DNA of 64,000 nucleotides from Astropecten irregularis (lineage: Eukaryota; Echinodermata; Asteroidea; Paxillosida; Astropectinidae), in NCBI GenBank assembly GCA_963971285.1, contig OZ020244.1, positions 13,206,001-13,270,000 on the forward strand, in the 5' to 3' direction. The position numbers and the translations under genes are program-made. The notes beneath the pieces were generated by a model. It had not been told where the DNA came from. It worked only from the letters and a program-made list of their open reading frames with translations, and did not search any database. Below, one piece after another: positions 23,767 through 35,238 of this stretch. How positions within the stretch are numbered: position 1 is the stretch's first letter; every line of letters begins with the position of its first letter.

Positions 23767-24367
23767 GAATAAAATTACAATTCTTCCACCTATGTTTCCC
23801 TTTTTCTTTAATAGAAAAGCATGAGAAGACCCTATCATTCCCAAAACAATGATAATGATAAAAATTCATGAATAATAACAACACAGAAACAAACCTCAAT
23901 TAATTACTATGTTTTGCTTACCAAGCACTGCTAAAGACACATCATCACTGTCATCACTGTGATCCCCGTCAGCAATTTCTTGGCCGTCAGTATTAATGTG
24001 GTCTTTGGTAAAACTTGCTTGATCCGCCCTTTCCACAACATCTCCCGCTTTTCATATGCACGCACATTCCCTTCTGAACAGGCTTCCTCGTTCAAATATG
24101 CAGGTCTTTCACGTTGACTATGTTGAGCGATCCATCTTTTTTCCATTTTACCAGGACATCAACATCGTCTGGAAATGAAAATGTAAGAAAATATTTAAAT
24201 CATTGCTGAAGCTCTTCTCAAGGAATCATTTGGAATATCAATTTACTGATTGTTGATCATTGCTCCTGCCATTATAATTTTACCTTTTTGCTCTATTTCA
24301 TTCACTAAGTTGACAAGGATGGGGTCCGGTGGCCAACTTTGCTTCTGTATCCGGTGAAATTCTACAT

Positions 24368-25633
24368 CTGTTGAGGTTGTGTTTGAAACAGATTTCTTTT
24401 TCAGTGAATAATATAGATTCAGACCATATGTTTATATTTTCATAATTGTTCTAAACTTACAAATTGCAGAGTATATACACGTACACATAGTACTACTAGT
24501 ATAATACATGTACACGTACAAAACCTTGCGGGAGCATTACATTTATTGTAGGCCTACTAATAATGGCAGCCTACATGGCCTTACAAAACATTATGTTTAA
24601 TCTGTGATGAAATTGTCATGACATTTTCGCCCAGTACGGAACTGTGGCCAACTGAAGTTGGGTCCTCAAGTTCCAAATGGTCGTTGTTTATATGCAACAT
24701 TGTTTAAGTTATAATAATGTACTAAGCCTCCTATAATCACAGCTCCAGACTAACACTGTTTAATTCGGTCTAATTCCCAAGTTGGGCATGTTAAAGTAGG
24801 CCGGACTGAATGACCTACCCCTAAACCTGACAAGCATCACCCTTCATTGACATATATCAAAAAAAATACAGAAATAACTGTAGTGTTAAACCTGGTAAAT
24901 GTATATCATTATCTATCTTTTATTTCGACAGACACTTCACGTATAGCTCCATTTTGTCTACGCTATGCAAAATAATGCACACTACAAGCCAGCACTCCAT
25001 GTACTGTGTGTGCGTGTTGGGTGTATGTGTACAAGTACTAATACTCAGTCTGTAAAGTGTGTAAAATGTACTGTACATGCATGTACATTATGTACAACAT
25101 TGTACGTGTAGGCCTTCACGCTTAGGAAAATCCATTGTACTGGCTTATCATTCAACTGAAGTAGGCCTAGGTCTAGCCTAGGCCTAGTTTTACTAATGCT
25201 AGGCAAGGCCATTCCTGGTCTTCTTGTGGGGAAAGTACAAAAGATAAATTACTTACCTTTAAAATGGGATTTGCACATGTAGACAGTTCGCCTGTTTGTA
25301 AATACACACACCGCGGCTGCGTATGTCGCTGGCACGTACAAATTTCGATTTTATGAACTGACAAATAGCAACACGTCAGTTCGCAAAGCTTAGTCCTTCC
25401 ATAGATGATATTAAATGCGTGTGTATTACGAACTGGCAACGCATAAGTTTGCCTGTTCGTAATGTCAGATCTTTGACAAATCACGTTATTTTGGTCACGA
25501 GTAATTTTTTGTATGTAAAATATCTCGAAAATCATCGCATTTTCAAGATTCAAATTTGGTGAGTAGGTACATTTCAATAATCACTTTCATAATGTGTAAA
25601 AATTTGAAAATCTAGAATTTCACGTAATTTCGC
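24368..25633. other. non-coding right arm of the 8.4-kb element
   Basis: No convincing coding exon was found upstream of 24367, although a start exon for the minus-strand gene should lie here. The last 400 bases hold short inverted motifs related to the TIR core. Confidence 0.5.
25428..25460. promoter_or_regulatory. subterminal palindrome carrying two TIR-core sites
   Basis: ACGAACTGGCAA (25428-25439) faces TTTGCCTGTTCGT (25448-25460). Both arms differ by one base from the TIR core ACGAACCGGCAA. Such subterminal copies of the TIR core are typical transposase binding sites; binding is inferred. Confidence 0.5.
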
Positions 25634-25669
25634 TATTTTGCCGGTTCGTAGAAACGCCGACGATATGTA
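25634..25669 (-). repeat. right terminal inverted repeat of the 8.4-kb element
   Basis: Reverse complement begins TACATATCGTCGGCGTTTCT and runs to ACGAACCGGCAAAATA. It matches the left terminus with two mismatches in 36. It is followed by the palindrome GCTTATAAGC, which is not present at the left flank. Confidence 0.7.
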
Positions 25670-26435
25670 GCTTATAAGCTACACGTACATGCAATATTGT
25701 ACAGTGTGGTGTATACTGCAGCTGTGTAAATGTACATGTACGTACGTGTGCGTCGCGTCTAGTCGGCTCTGCTGCATAATTGACCCCGTTTCGGGCTACA
25801 CGCATTGACAACACCCTCCCACCGGGCTGTCAGAACGAACCAATTTCAAACCGCCCGAATTGGTATTTTTAAGATAATAACCACAAGAGGGCGGTAGTAC
25901 TTTTTCAACGAACTACAATATGAAATGTCGAAGCTATTGATTAACTGTTCTCTTGCGTGAAATAACCGCTCTAGTTTGTCGCCAAAATCTCAAAAACTCT
26001 ACCACCTTTTGAAATGAAACTTTCGCAGGTTAGTTTTATGGTATATATATACAATTATATTGGTTTGAAACAAACATTATGCTCAAATTACCAAACGTAT
26101 GCAATTCCTTTAATGCGCGACACCAATGGGGATTAATGCAACAGTTGGGTGTGAAGAATGCTGCATTGCTTGAAGGGCTAGCTTGAGGAAAGTAACATAA
26201 TCCACTCCTGAACACACACCTATGATTAGGTCTATATATAACCTATAAGTATATTTCTTAATTTTCTTTACCATGTCAAGGAAGATTAACTGTATTTGGA
26301 AGTGTGCCGTGAAATGTGCCATGGGTCTGCTGAACTTTGTATAACTTTATAACTTTTTTTAAATTGCTGACCTGCATATCGACAGCTCCTGAATTAATGT
26401 CATTTATGTGCGTCTTCAAACACCAATGCGACTGT
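25670..26435. other. intergenic stretch, no feature seen
   Basis: AT-rich DNA between the 8.4-kb element and the P-like transposase scrap. I see no exon or clear repeat. Confidence 0.5.
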
Positions 26436-26439
26436 ACAA

Positions 26440-26957
26440 GATGACACCGAGCTCTTCACTCCCCCACATTCCACAGATCCTACATGTACCACCATCCTAT
26501 CTGTGCCTAAAGTTCTCAGCCAATTCAGCTGTATAATGTGGTGCCTACATTGCTGGGTATGTTGTCAAGAAGCTGTTAAATTATATCAAGTGTGCGAAAT
26601 GCATGGAGGCACTTGTTCGGCACCCAACATCGATGTCCTTGCACCTTCCCCACCTGACCTGTACCTAGTTCATCTCAGAGAAAATGGAGGTCTCGATTTG
26701 AGGCAAAATGTAAAGTTGCAAAGAGCGTGTTTCGGATGTACAACAACAACTATCCATCCCCGATTTCCGGGCTACTGGCCACAATGAAAGTCCGTACAAT
26801 GGGGGAATTGATCGGAAGTGGTGTGTTCCTGTCTACTGACCATGCTTCCGACGCATCCACGGGCGAAGCTGGTCATAGCATCACCCTGATACGCCAAGTT
26901 GCCGGGCAATATCCGCGAATTGGGTCATTCGACTTCGGCAAGAAAACTACAGTGTAA
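26440..26957 (+). pseudogene. P-element/THAP9-like transposase, C-terminal remnant
   Basis: One frame reads YIAGYVVKKLLNYIKCAKC followed by MEALV (from about 26532), the conserved 'YIAGYVVRKL..KC..C..ALV' block of THAP9/P-type transposases. A second frame then gives VHLRENGGL (about 26670). A third gives HSITLIRQVAGQYPRIGSFD (about 26875-26940), like the family's C-terminal 'H...LI..I...Y..IR' block. These pieces lie in different frames, and the N-terminal DNA-binding and catalytic parts are missing, so this is a relic. No TIRs were found. An unrelated gene is possible but less likely. Confidence 0.5.
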
Positions 26958-27292
26958 AAAAAATTCTGTATTTTTACAGGAAAAAATCTGTCAGCCGGGA
27001 CGCCAGAACCATTCTGTAAAAAAACGATGACTGTGTTTTAACAGAACAGGCTGTATTTTAACAACTTCCAAATGCTGTCATTTTACAGAACTGCACCTGT
27101 TAATGTGCATCAGGGACACCGTTTAATTAATTGTCTATGACATAATTTTACGCCTTTAACATGTAAATTAACGATTATATTATGCTATTTTTAATTTTAA
27201 AACACTGTTGTTTTACAGAACCAATTTTTTTTTTTTTTTGATTTTTTTTTTCTTTAATGCCCATACCGTCATTTTACAGAACTGTCGTTTCC
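26947..27292 (+). repeat. ACAG/CTGT-rich repeat segment
   Basis: The strings TTTTTACAG, TTCTGTAAAA, TTTTACAGAA and their complements recur every 30-60 bases. The left edge CAGTGTAAAAAAAA differs by one base from the inverted form of TTTTTTACAGTG at about 37785, so related termini occur at both places. It is probably a non-autonomous element, but the borders are not clear. Confidence 0.4.
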
Positions 27293-27469
27293 CTAACTGG
27301 TCCAAACTGAAGACAAGAAATAAAGCCAGAGACACTTTTGTTTCAATCATAGAAGCCTTTGTTTATTTCTTACACTCTAAACATTTCTGACAAATGCATT
27401 TGAACATAATACAGTCGAACAAACACTACAAATCGTACCTGAGTTTTGTTCTAACGTCTCAGAAAAGTG

Positions 27470-28150
27470 ATTAGTTGATGAGGTCAATAAAAAATCAAAG
27501 ACTGGAATACCGTAAACGGGCCATCTTGTTCTGTTTTTTTTTTCTCGAGAAATAAATGGACTCTGTGCCCCTGTCTCAAAACATAATGAGTTCAGTTGTA
27601 AACAAATACAAATGTTTATCAAGGTAACTGGAATATTTCAAACCTGTAAATAACATGGGCCAACTGTATGTGGTTTTTCTCAAGAAAAACAAAATTGCAC
27701 TCTGACTTTGTTTCAAAACATAATCTGTTTACATCTGAAGAAAAAATAAAAACAAGGTTTAACTGGAATATTTCAAACCTGTACATGTGCCAAGAGTATG
27801 TTGTTTTTCTCATGAAAACAAAAAATTGCACTCTGTGCCTTTTGTTGCAAACCATAATTAGTTCAGATGTAAAATACAAAATAAAAACAAGGTTTAAGTG
27901 GAATATTTCAAACCTGTACATGGGCCAAGAGTATGTTGCTTTTCTCAAGAAAACAAAAAATTGCACTCTGTGCCTTTGTTGCAAACCATAATTAGTTCAG
28001 ATGTAAAATGAAAAATAAAAACAAGGTTTAAGTGGAATATTTCAAACCTGTACATGGGCCAAGTGTATGTTGCTTTTCTCAAGAAAACAATTGCACTCTG
28101 TGCCTTTGTTTCAGAACATAATTGGTTTACAGGTAAACTCAAAAATATAT
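27470..28150 (+). repeat. tandem repeat, about 135-bp unit, five copies
   Basis: The landmark GGAATATTTCAAACCTGTAC recurs at about 27631, 27766, 27901 and 28034, a spacing of 133-135 bp. A diverged first copy lies at about 27505. Each unit also carries TTGCACTCTGTGCCTTTG. Open frames across it repeat the same peptide on both strands and are not genes. Confidence 0.85.
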
Positions 28151-29202
28151 CAGACTTCTCCCAACTGCACCAAATTGTTCTTATTTCCTGAGCAACAAAG
28201 TAAGTTGAGTTAAGTCATAAATGGTGCAACATTTAATTAACCGTCTTCTATGTTCAGTAATAACAACTGGTGTCATAAGGTGGCAAGCTCCCTGAGATAA
28301 CCAAGCAGACATGAACTGGGCCCAATTTCATAGCAACCGTTAAGCAAGTTTTTTTGCTTAAAGCGATAAGCAAAGAAAAAGGAACCTTATCCACCGCATT
28401 TTCTGCTTAAGCAAGGTCTAACACTAACGTAGCAACAGTTAAAATGGCCGCTATTCTTCGAAGGCGACGTGAAATTCGAGTTTTCCGCAATAGGCAAAAT
28501 CCCCTCGAGCTGTTTTCGCCTAGCCAAATCTGGGCACGCTACAGATTTCGCCCAGCGACCATAGTAAGATTAGTTGACTTGTTGTCCGGCGAGTTGGAGC
28601 ATCCCACCGACAACAATCACCCTCTACCACCGCTCCTTCAAGTATGTCTAGCGCTGAGGTATTTGTCTTCGGGCACGTTCGCGATTGTCGTTGGGGATAC
28701 TTGCCCCATGGTAAGCCCCCCTACGGCATGGCGAGCAATTGACCGCAGCGTCAGAGCCATAAACAGGGTTCTTAGGAATCAAATTCAATTCCCGGATCCC
28801 CAAGATCAAGCAACCTTGCATACACTGAAGCAGGGATTTTTTAAGGTTGCCGGTAAGAAACTACCAGCATTAGCTAAATAACTCAGGCCTTCTTTAAAAA
28901 CAATACCGCCATAACTATACCTATTTATTATGAATCATTGCAAGCAACAGTTAGGTGACCCATGTCTACCACGGTGGGCTATGCATGGGCATATGTGGAT
29001 AGCTGGGAGGACTAAACGTCGTTGCGTTCTTCGATTGCAAGGCAACTAATTCATTTTAAAAAACAGAGTGAGAATTCCTTAGTTCACTCACCTTTTAATA
29101 ACACTGAAGAAGACGGTCATTAATATATACTCCACGGTTCAGTATCCCTTGGTAAAAATGCGGTAGACACCCCTATTTTATTGTATGCAGGCTACTATTA
29201 CT

Positions 29203-29748
29203 AAAGCCCCTTTCACAATTGGCGCCTCACTCGTGCGATAATTTTTTTTTCGAAAATATTCTTTCCGTCCTGTTGTAGAAGTGTTGTCTTTGAGTCGCAA
29301 GCAGCCATGTTTACAGTATGGATGGTCCAGACATTTGGGATGAAAGCTCAGGAGTTCTCGAGCTTATATTGGGGGTGAAAAAAAATCGTACAACGTTGCA
29401 AAGGGGGCAAGACAGGTCTTCCAATAGTCTTAGGGTGGTACAACGGACTCGTACGACAGGATGCATCATCGTACGACATGAAAATACTTGTGCAACACTC
29501 GTTCGGGGTCTTACGAGTGCGTGCAAAGTCGCACAACACTCGTGCCTGTCGTGCAATTATTTTTCATCGCGTCAGTCGCTCAAAATATCGGAGCAGCACG
29601 TTTTTTTTCCCCGACCGAGATGCGACCATTTTGTCGCCTCTGGATCGTACAATAATTGGTACAACGGCTACAACGAGTCGTACAACGGAAAAAATTTCGA
29701 GTCGCAAGCCGTTGTAGTCTGTTTGGCAACAATTGTGAAAGGGGCTTA
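29203..29748. mobile_element. nested MITE with AAGCCCCTTTCACA ends
   Basis: TIR AAGCCCCTTTCACAATTG on the left and its exact reverse complement on the right, 18 bases. The interior is rich in CGTACAAC/GTTGTACG-type repeats. It shares its terminal 14 bases with the MITE at 39725-40223. Non-coding; long open frames across it are accidental. Confidence 0.75.
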
Positions 29749-29845
29749 ATCAAAATCTACTCACTCTGAATCAATGTAACGCTTACGCGTAGACGCCTAT
29801 CAAAATGAACTGTCTAGTACTAGGCAGAATGTAATACATTTTTTT

Positions 29846-31023
29846 AGCTGTTTCGCATGCAGCGGAACAGCTTTTGTTTTTGTTATTAGCTGTTTCGCAT
29901 GCGGCGGAACAGCTTTTGTTTTTGTTATTTTTTTCCCACTTTTTTCCCATAGACATAACACAGGGGTTTTCTAAGAGCCACTTCTACCATTATGCCAATT
30001 CCGATCAACTTCATACTTGGCACATAGTTAGACCATCACCCCGAATAGTGTCCCGCGTAAGTACGTCATCGTGACGTCATCACGTGCACAATTACGTCAT
30101 CATAAAAGTGCAAATTTTTGGGCTCTTTATCTCCGGAACGGCATGTCCGATGCAACTCAAACTTGGTATGTAAGTATATGGGGACGTGTTATAGACAACA
30201 ATTGCAGTCACGTGTTGATGACGTCATCATGTGATTTTATACGAATTATTCAATTTTTGGACCTTTTCTGTATATTTCATGAACGACAAATGGTATTTTC
30301 GAAATTCTTTCTGCAAAATGATTGTTAGGCTAAAGGCACATGCCACAAAATACGAGAAAGTGTGACGTCATGATAACGTCATCAAAAAGCCGATTTTCAG
30401 ATTAACATATAAGGCAATATCCGATGGTGATGAAACTTGATGGATAGGTAGGGAATGATACTAGTAATAAAACTGTGAAATGACGTTACGATGACGTCAT
30501 CGGCTGATTTTTTATTGATTTTTGAATAATTAATTTTGCCATTTTTTCCCGGAAACACATAGAAGCGAGTATCCGATTGAAATGAAACTTGGTGGGTAGG
30601 TAGGAAATAGTACTAGTATCCTTAATGTGAAGTGACGTCACGATTTTTATTGATTATTTTTAATCATTAATGTTGGCATTTAGAGTCAAACATAACACAA
30701 AACACGGGCCTTGGAAATTCCTGGACTGCTGATATGGCTATCCATAGTAGTGGGCCAATTGTGTACATGTAAACGTAGTACGACGAGCTAGAAAATCAGT
30801 CATTTTGCTGTTATCACCGCCCATGCACAACCATATATACTTTACGCGCTGGCCTATAGTATACTCTGCCATTTCTGTGTCTCTCATGGCCGTGTGTATG
30901 GACGAGTGACGACGCTCCTTAAATAGTTGTTTACGACAATTAAAACACCGCAATTTCTCTGTACTGGGACAATTGCGTTCGTTTGTTTTTCATATTATTT
31001 ATAAAAACATACGCGAAACAGCT
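29846..31023. mobile_element. nested TIR element with iterated TGACGTCA motifs
   Basis: The ends AGCTGTTTCGC and GCGAAACAGCT are perfect 11-base inverted repeats. The left terminal 42 bp is duplicated in tandem (29846 and 29888). The interior carries diverged repeats of roughly 130-190 bp, most containing TGACGTCA or close variants, and strings such as CCGATGGTGATGAAACTTG and CCGATTGAAATGAAACTTGG. No coding capacity was seen. Superfamily not assigned. Confidence 0.6.
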
Positions 31024-32954
31024 CAGTGTTTGTCAACAAACACATCTAGTTTATAATTACATTTTTTTTGTTTTACATTTAAGTTACTTGCCAAAAAGTT
31101 TAAGTACAGACCGTTTTAATTATATGGTTCCTATTTCCGATTGACACCATTTCGGTTCGGACTCAACAAAAAAGAAATAAGGATCATTTGTTTAATTTCA
31201 ATTGATATGTGATCACCGCAAGCGGTTTCTTAATGTGGTCGTGAAATTTCCTGGGGCTGCACACGATAGCCGAGTTTGGAGAGAAAGCAATATTGGTGTT
31301 GCTTTTGAAGCTAGTAAGTATTTTATTATAGCCTCTTTAACTTTGTTTCAGGGAATACACTCCATAAAACATGGAAACGATATTTAAACTTGCTCCTTTC
31401 ACTATTTTACAGTCATATGTGAACATGTTGAACTTCTTCTTTACACTTTAGACAGATGGCAAAGTTGCATACTATTGGGAGACTCAGGATACTACCAGAG
31501 AGTTTTCCTTATGACCCCATATCCAAACCCACAGAAAGACGAACAAACTACTTACAATACTGTACATGCGGTAACAAGGTAATACAAGTTAGTTCCTTTG
31601 CTGATTTTGTCCATTCTCTGTGTTCTTGTTTTCTCAAATGCCGTGGAATTTGTTTGAGAAGCAAATACTATTTTTACAATCTAAAAAAGGTTGTGACTTT
31701 TACATACTGTTTTCATGGGTAAATTCGCTAACATTTGCAAATTTAACCGATGTTGTACCATCTCTTTTTTCAACATCCTATTTTCCCTAATATTTTTCAG
31801 GTCACTCATCGAGCAAACCTTCGGCATAGCAAAGCGAAGGTTTGCATTAATGAAAACCGGTACAAGAGTTCGCACCATGGGAAAGGCAGCAGCCGAAATT
31901 CTTGCTTGCTGCCTGCTCCATAACTATGGAATTGATGAAGGTAATGTGGATTGGACTTTCGGTCCCTACCCAATTCTGTGAATTTTATCCATAAATATTA
32001 TTCTGGGGTTTTCCCTCCCTCCTCTGAAACTGAACATTTCTTCATCAACTCTTCACGGGTTCTTCAGACTCGGTGCGATATATGAACAGTTTTAATAGTA
32101 TATAATTTATGATCTAAAAGGAAGTGTACAACATTTGCTTCTGTAATTTTCATAAATGGATGAATTGGGGGCTAGTATAATAGAAACAAAATATTGTTAC
32201 AATGTTTTGTGTTCGAGATATCTGGAAAAACCAAGCAAATAGCAATGTTCCTATACTATGGGAACATTGTTGTTTTGCTTGGTTTAAGTATAGTCTGATC
32301 TCCTGACTCAACCTAAGATAAAATAGAGCAATTTTTAAACATCTCGGAATTGTTCATGAACTGTTCATCGACATGCAACCCACAATGTATTTCCATTAAC
32401 CAGCAACCTTTATTTGCACGTGTTAAAGGTGACCTAATGCCTGAGGAGGAGCACATGATGGGAGATGACCCTGATGGCAACCTTCAACTAGATTACAGAA
32501 GAGGGGGGAATGATACCGCACTTGGACAAGCCATGAGGGATCGTTTAGCTACATCCATTTATCATCACAGGCACCATAGGCAGCTCAATGTGTAATAAGT
32601 GAAACAATCAACATACTGAAATGTGGATTGTGGAATGTGTCATACTCAATGAAAACTACCCTTTAGTACAAGCAATAACCACCTAAATCCCCTCTTTTCT
32701 GAAAATTACAGCAAAATATTATATATTTCCTTTAAAGGATGTTACAGCATTGTCTTCACTATATTCTCAATTTAAAATGATGTAATATTTGCATGGGGGA
32801 AATGAATATAAATACTTTTAACTTGTATAACTCCGAAGTAGTAGACTCATTATTCTTATTTTAATTTGAGGATGGTATGTCCCTATAACAGTGGCTTAAA
32901 GTATACAATAGGAGCGTCAGTAGGATCAAGGGTAGGAGTGACAGGGGTGTGACA

Positions 32955-34245
32955 CTAGGGCAAAAATAACATCTTTTCAAAAAGTGCTTCATAATACTTA
33001 GCTTGTGCAACAAGCATACGGCACTTAAGGACATGTTCCTTCTCCAGAACCGCTAGCTTCCGCTCCATGTATTCTTCCGCAGTGACTTTATATTTTCTTT
33101 TTGCCGGGGGCCTATTCACTGCAAGGGATGGAGTTTTGGGCTGAGTAGGTTTATCTGTGACAAAGGAATAAAATGTAAATCAAAGTGTAAATATGGCATT
33201 TTATGTTTCAGGCCATTAAGTAGTGTGTAACAAAGATAGAAGAAAAAGAATGACAAAGGAAATAGGATAACTGCAGTAGGTTGTAGCGAAGTAGGTTGTA
33301 TGATACCTTGCAGTATCGCAAAAGACTTCCACATCCTGCAAGTTTATGCCACAGGATGGTAGCTGAACTAAAAAACATGTTTTTCTGGATGTAAAGTCAA
33401 TATTGGCCCTCCTCAAACCATGTTATATTTTCACAGTACCACAATGTTGTTACCATGGATTGACCTATCAAGATTGAGGGTTTAAGCTTGCTAGCATTTT
33501 TATCAAAAATAATGCATATTATGGCAAGTTAATGTATTTCTCACCATCAATTCCAATTTTAATTGGCATGCTGTAAACTGAAATCAACAAGAAAAACATA
33601 AATCGAGCTGGAAATACATTAACTTGTCCAAGGTGGATTTTCTCTTTGAATCAAGTTAGTTGGCAGGAACATCAATAAAATGCATGCGCCTGCACTAACT
33701 ACTTCATCCTTTGGAGGGGACACAAAGCTGGAAGTTTTTTTTAATGTGTAATGCATGTAAAAGAACCCAGGACATTTATCGAGAAAGAGTTATCGAGAAA
33801 GAGAAGGGGCTTGCCTGGGTGTTTCTAGAATGCTGGCTGTAAATTGCGCTCCCACATTGTTGGCGCTTTGATTATTTATTTTCATAGTTATTAGTAGTTG
33901 TAGAAGTAGTAGTATTATACCAATCAACCATTGGCCTTGTGGCATGTAGGAAGCAGAAGCTCTTTGTTGTCTATTCTCTACACGCTGCTCTCTGTATTTT
34001 CATCTAAATTATGTTTTGTTTTTTTAAATTATATTGTCTCAAAAGTGGCTAAGAAAAAAAGCAAACATTTTAAAGAAACATCAAAATTTCACTTTTCTCC
34101 ACTAATTAGTATTAATGACTATGAGTATCCCCCTAATGACCTAAACTTCATTGTAATATCATACCTGAGTCGAGGTTGTCCAGCACGTACACTTCGCACG
34201 CAGCTGCCTCAGGTTCAGCTCCTGCTGCCTCAGGTTCAGCTGCTT
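32955..34245 (-). pseudogene. Harbinger partner (Myb-like) protein, C-terminal exons
   Basis: Exons 34245-34165 (AAEPEAAGAEPEAAACEVYV), 33577-33545 (VYSMPIKIGID) and 33154-32955 join in phase. The last encodes KVTAEEYMERKLAVLEKEHV then KYYEALFEKM before a stop, the coiled C-terminal region typical of the Myb/SANT-like second protein of Harbinger transposons, which in this family helps the transposase bind the ends. The N-terminal Myb/SANT exon should lie between 34246 and the right TIR, but no such sequence is seen. The exons read without breaks, but the gene looks headless. Confidence 0.6.
33670..33880 (+). repeat. possible dispersed SINE-like segment
   Basis: Contains CATGTAAAAGAACCCAGGAC, then ATCGAGAAAGAG repeats, GGGGCTTGCCTGGGTGTTTC and GCTGTAAATTGCGCTCCCAC. 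I recall near-identical wording in dispersed repeats of marine invertebrates. No borders or target duplications can be seen here. Confidence 0.35.
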
Positions 34246-35238
34246 CTGAAACAAAAAAGGCAATGCGAATTTTTGGTTAACAAAGAAAATTCAATTTTAA
34301 TTTGATTCTTTTCTGTGTATTTGAACGAACGTTCCGTAGTGTTTCCAACATTGCGGTGCAAACTAACACTGTCCACTATGTTAAGTAACCCTCTCCCACC
34401 TTCTGACCATCTGGGTGCAACATTCTTGTTCTAGTTCTAACCGTACCCTTCCTCCATGTTCTAACATGTCAATTTTTCTAATCTCTAAGCTAAAAACAAA
34501 CAAACAACAACCGTAACGTTAACTTACAAGTTAAACGGCAATAAATCATAGTCAACGAAATAGAAATGACCAAACAATGACACAATCTATCATAAGACAG
34601 GATGCAAATCGTATGTAGACCAAGAAGTAGGTATAATAAAGCACAATTTACCGTTACTTTCTGTGTACCGTGTCCGTGGTTTCTCACCCCAAAAGGTCAA
34701 ACATGCGGGCAACCAAAAGTATAGCGCCACCCATTGGTAATACTCACGCATTGACGCACCCCCTCACTCGTTCCCAGCTTGCCTGCTTGTGTTTCGATGT
34801 CAAAAGGGAACCCTTTAGGACCCCCTCATCACTGCTTTCTCCTCGATGTATGAGGTAGCCAGTGCCAGATCCATTTCTGCGGTAAAGGGCGACGATTTGG
34901 GCTTCGCCCCGCCCGGTGCAACTTTTTTTTTACGCTGTTGGTTTCGTCCGCCATTTTTATTTTATTTTATTTGGGGGAAATGTTTTGCTTAAGCAGACGA
35001 TCTAAAATGTTGCGCGCGCAGTTTGTTTACGTGCTTAAGTTAGCAACCGCTGGTGAAATACGTTTACGCTTAAGCAAATATTTCTGCTATAGTAAGCAAA
35101 ATAATTTGCTTACCGTTAAGCATCTCTATGAAATTGGGCCCAGATGGCAAAAGAAGGGACTTTGGAAGTACTACATACATGTATACATGTATAGTTTCGT
35201 TCTTTTTTGGACATGAGCTGTGGAGGTTGTTAGTGTAC

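Larger units (their letters stand above)
19869..24367 (-). pseudogene. DUF7869-like 'CDGCAGQNKN' protein gene, multi-exon with frameshifts
   Basis: Exons on the minus strand: 24367-24284 (FHRIQKQSWPPDPILVNLV), 24168-23922 (LVKWKKDGSLNIVNVKDL), probably a tiny exon near 22192-22173, then 22076-21948, 21856-21791 and the large 21664-19869. The last three join in phase 1 after acidic GAAG ends. The main exon has CAENKC and CTYKSNC, a central GALGISDRQVRTV, VESHYYR, the Cys cluster KCGICETFRRC, YDLASLMGFCYLSNETITKRG, LFCDGCAGQNKN and HGQSEGDSMHS, ending in DLVDFYKNLPHEST. This order is that of a family common in animal genomes (I believe DUF7869), whose Asp, Asp and acidic/His motifs resemble an RNase H-like nuclease; that function is inference. 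Single-base frame breaks are seen near 21122, 20295 and 19930, and exon b is off by one base. Either the copy is dead or the assembly has indel errors. It lies inside the 8.4-kb TIR interval. Confidence 0.6.
17251..25669. mobile_element. 8.4-kb TIR-bounded DNA transposon candidate carrying a DUF7869-like gene
   Basis: The left end TACATATCGTCGGCGTTTCC (17251) and the right end read on the other strand, TACATATCGTCGGCGTTTCT, continue as matching sequence for 36 bases with only two mismatches, in inverted orientation 8.4 kb apart. The TIR core ACGAACCGGCAA recurs with one change on each arm of a palindrome just inside the right end (25428-25460), as expected of transposase binding sites. A related string, ACGAACTGACG, occurs at about 18476 and, inverted, at about 25373. 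The enclosed gene (19869-24367) is the natural transposase candidate. I see no clear target duplication. The interval also holds two minisatellites and a nested MITE. Confidence 0.6.
28444..32595 (+). pseudogene. HARBI1-like transposase, interrupted
   Basis: Exons by splice sites and phase: 28444-28852, about 31202-31313, 31452-31578, 31801-31940 and 32429-32595. Exon 1 (MAAILRRRREIRVFRNRQNP) holds the helical N-terminal part ending FFKVAG. The next readable piece starts LICDHRKRFLNVVVKFPG and contains HDSRVW (second catalytic Asp), then GDSGYYQ and SLIEQTFGIAKRRF with the catalytic Glu of the DDE triad, then LACCLLHNY. The family segment around 'IDGTH' with the first Asp should lie between exon 1 and 31202, but I do not find it, and 31202 has no acceptor in front of it. 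The gap coincides with two nested elements, so insertion and deletion probably removed it. The last exon (MPEEEHMMGDDPDGNLQ) is an acidic tail. Confidence 0.7.
28316..35143 (+). mobile_element. Harbinger DNA transposon with two genes and two nested insertions
   Basis: The ends are inverted repeats: CTGGGCCCAATTTCATAG on the left and CTATGAAATTGGGCCCAG on the right, 18 bases perfect, followed by related CGTTAAGC / GCTTAACG strings. Inside are HARBI1-like exons on the plus strand and, convergent on the minus strand, the C-terminal half of the partner protein usual in Harbinger elements. Two other elements (29203-29748 and 29846-31023) lie between the first transposase exon and the rest. The exon with the first catalytic Asp and the partner's DNA-binding exon were not found, so it is probably no longer autonomous. 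I see no clear 3-bp target duplication. Confidence 0.75.

Noticed and set aside
19018-28150. A CRISPR array or other prokaryotic feature among the regular repeats.
   Set aside because: The repeats are contiguous tandem units without unique spacers, and the gene structure is eukaryotic with introns.
29318-29749. A 143-codon plus-strand ORF.
   Set aside because: It lies wholly inside a MITE with perfect inverted ends and simply reads the GTACAACG repeats.
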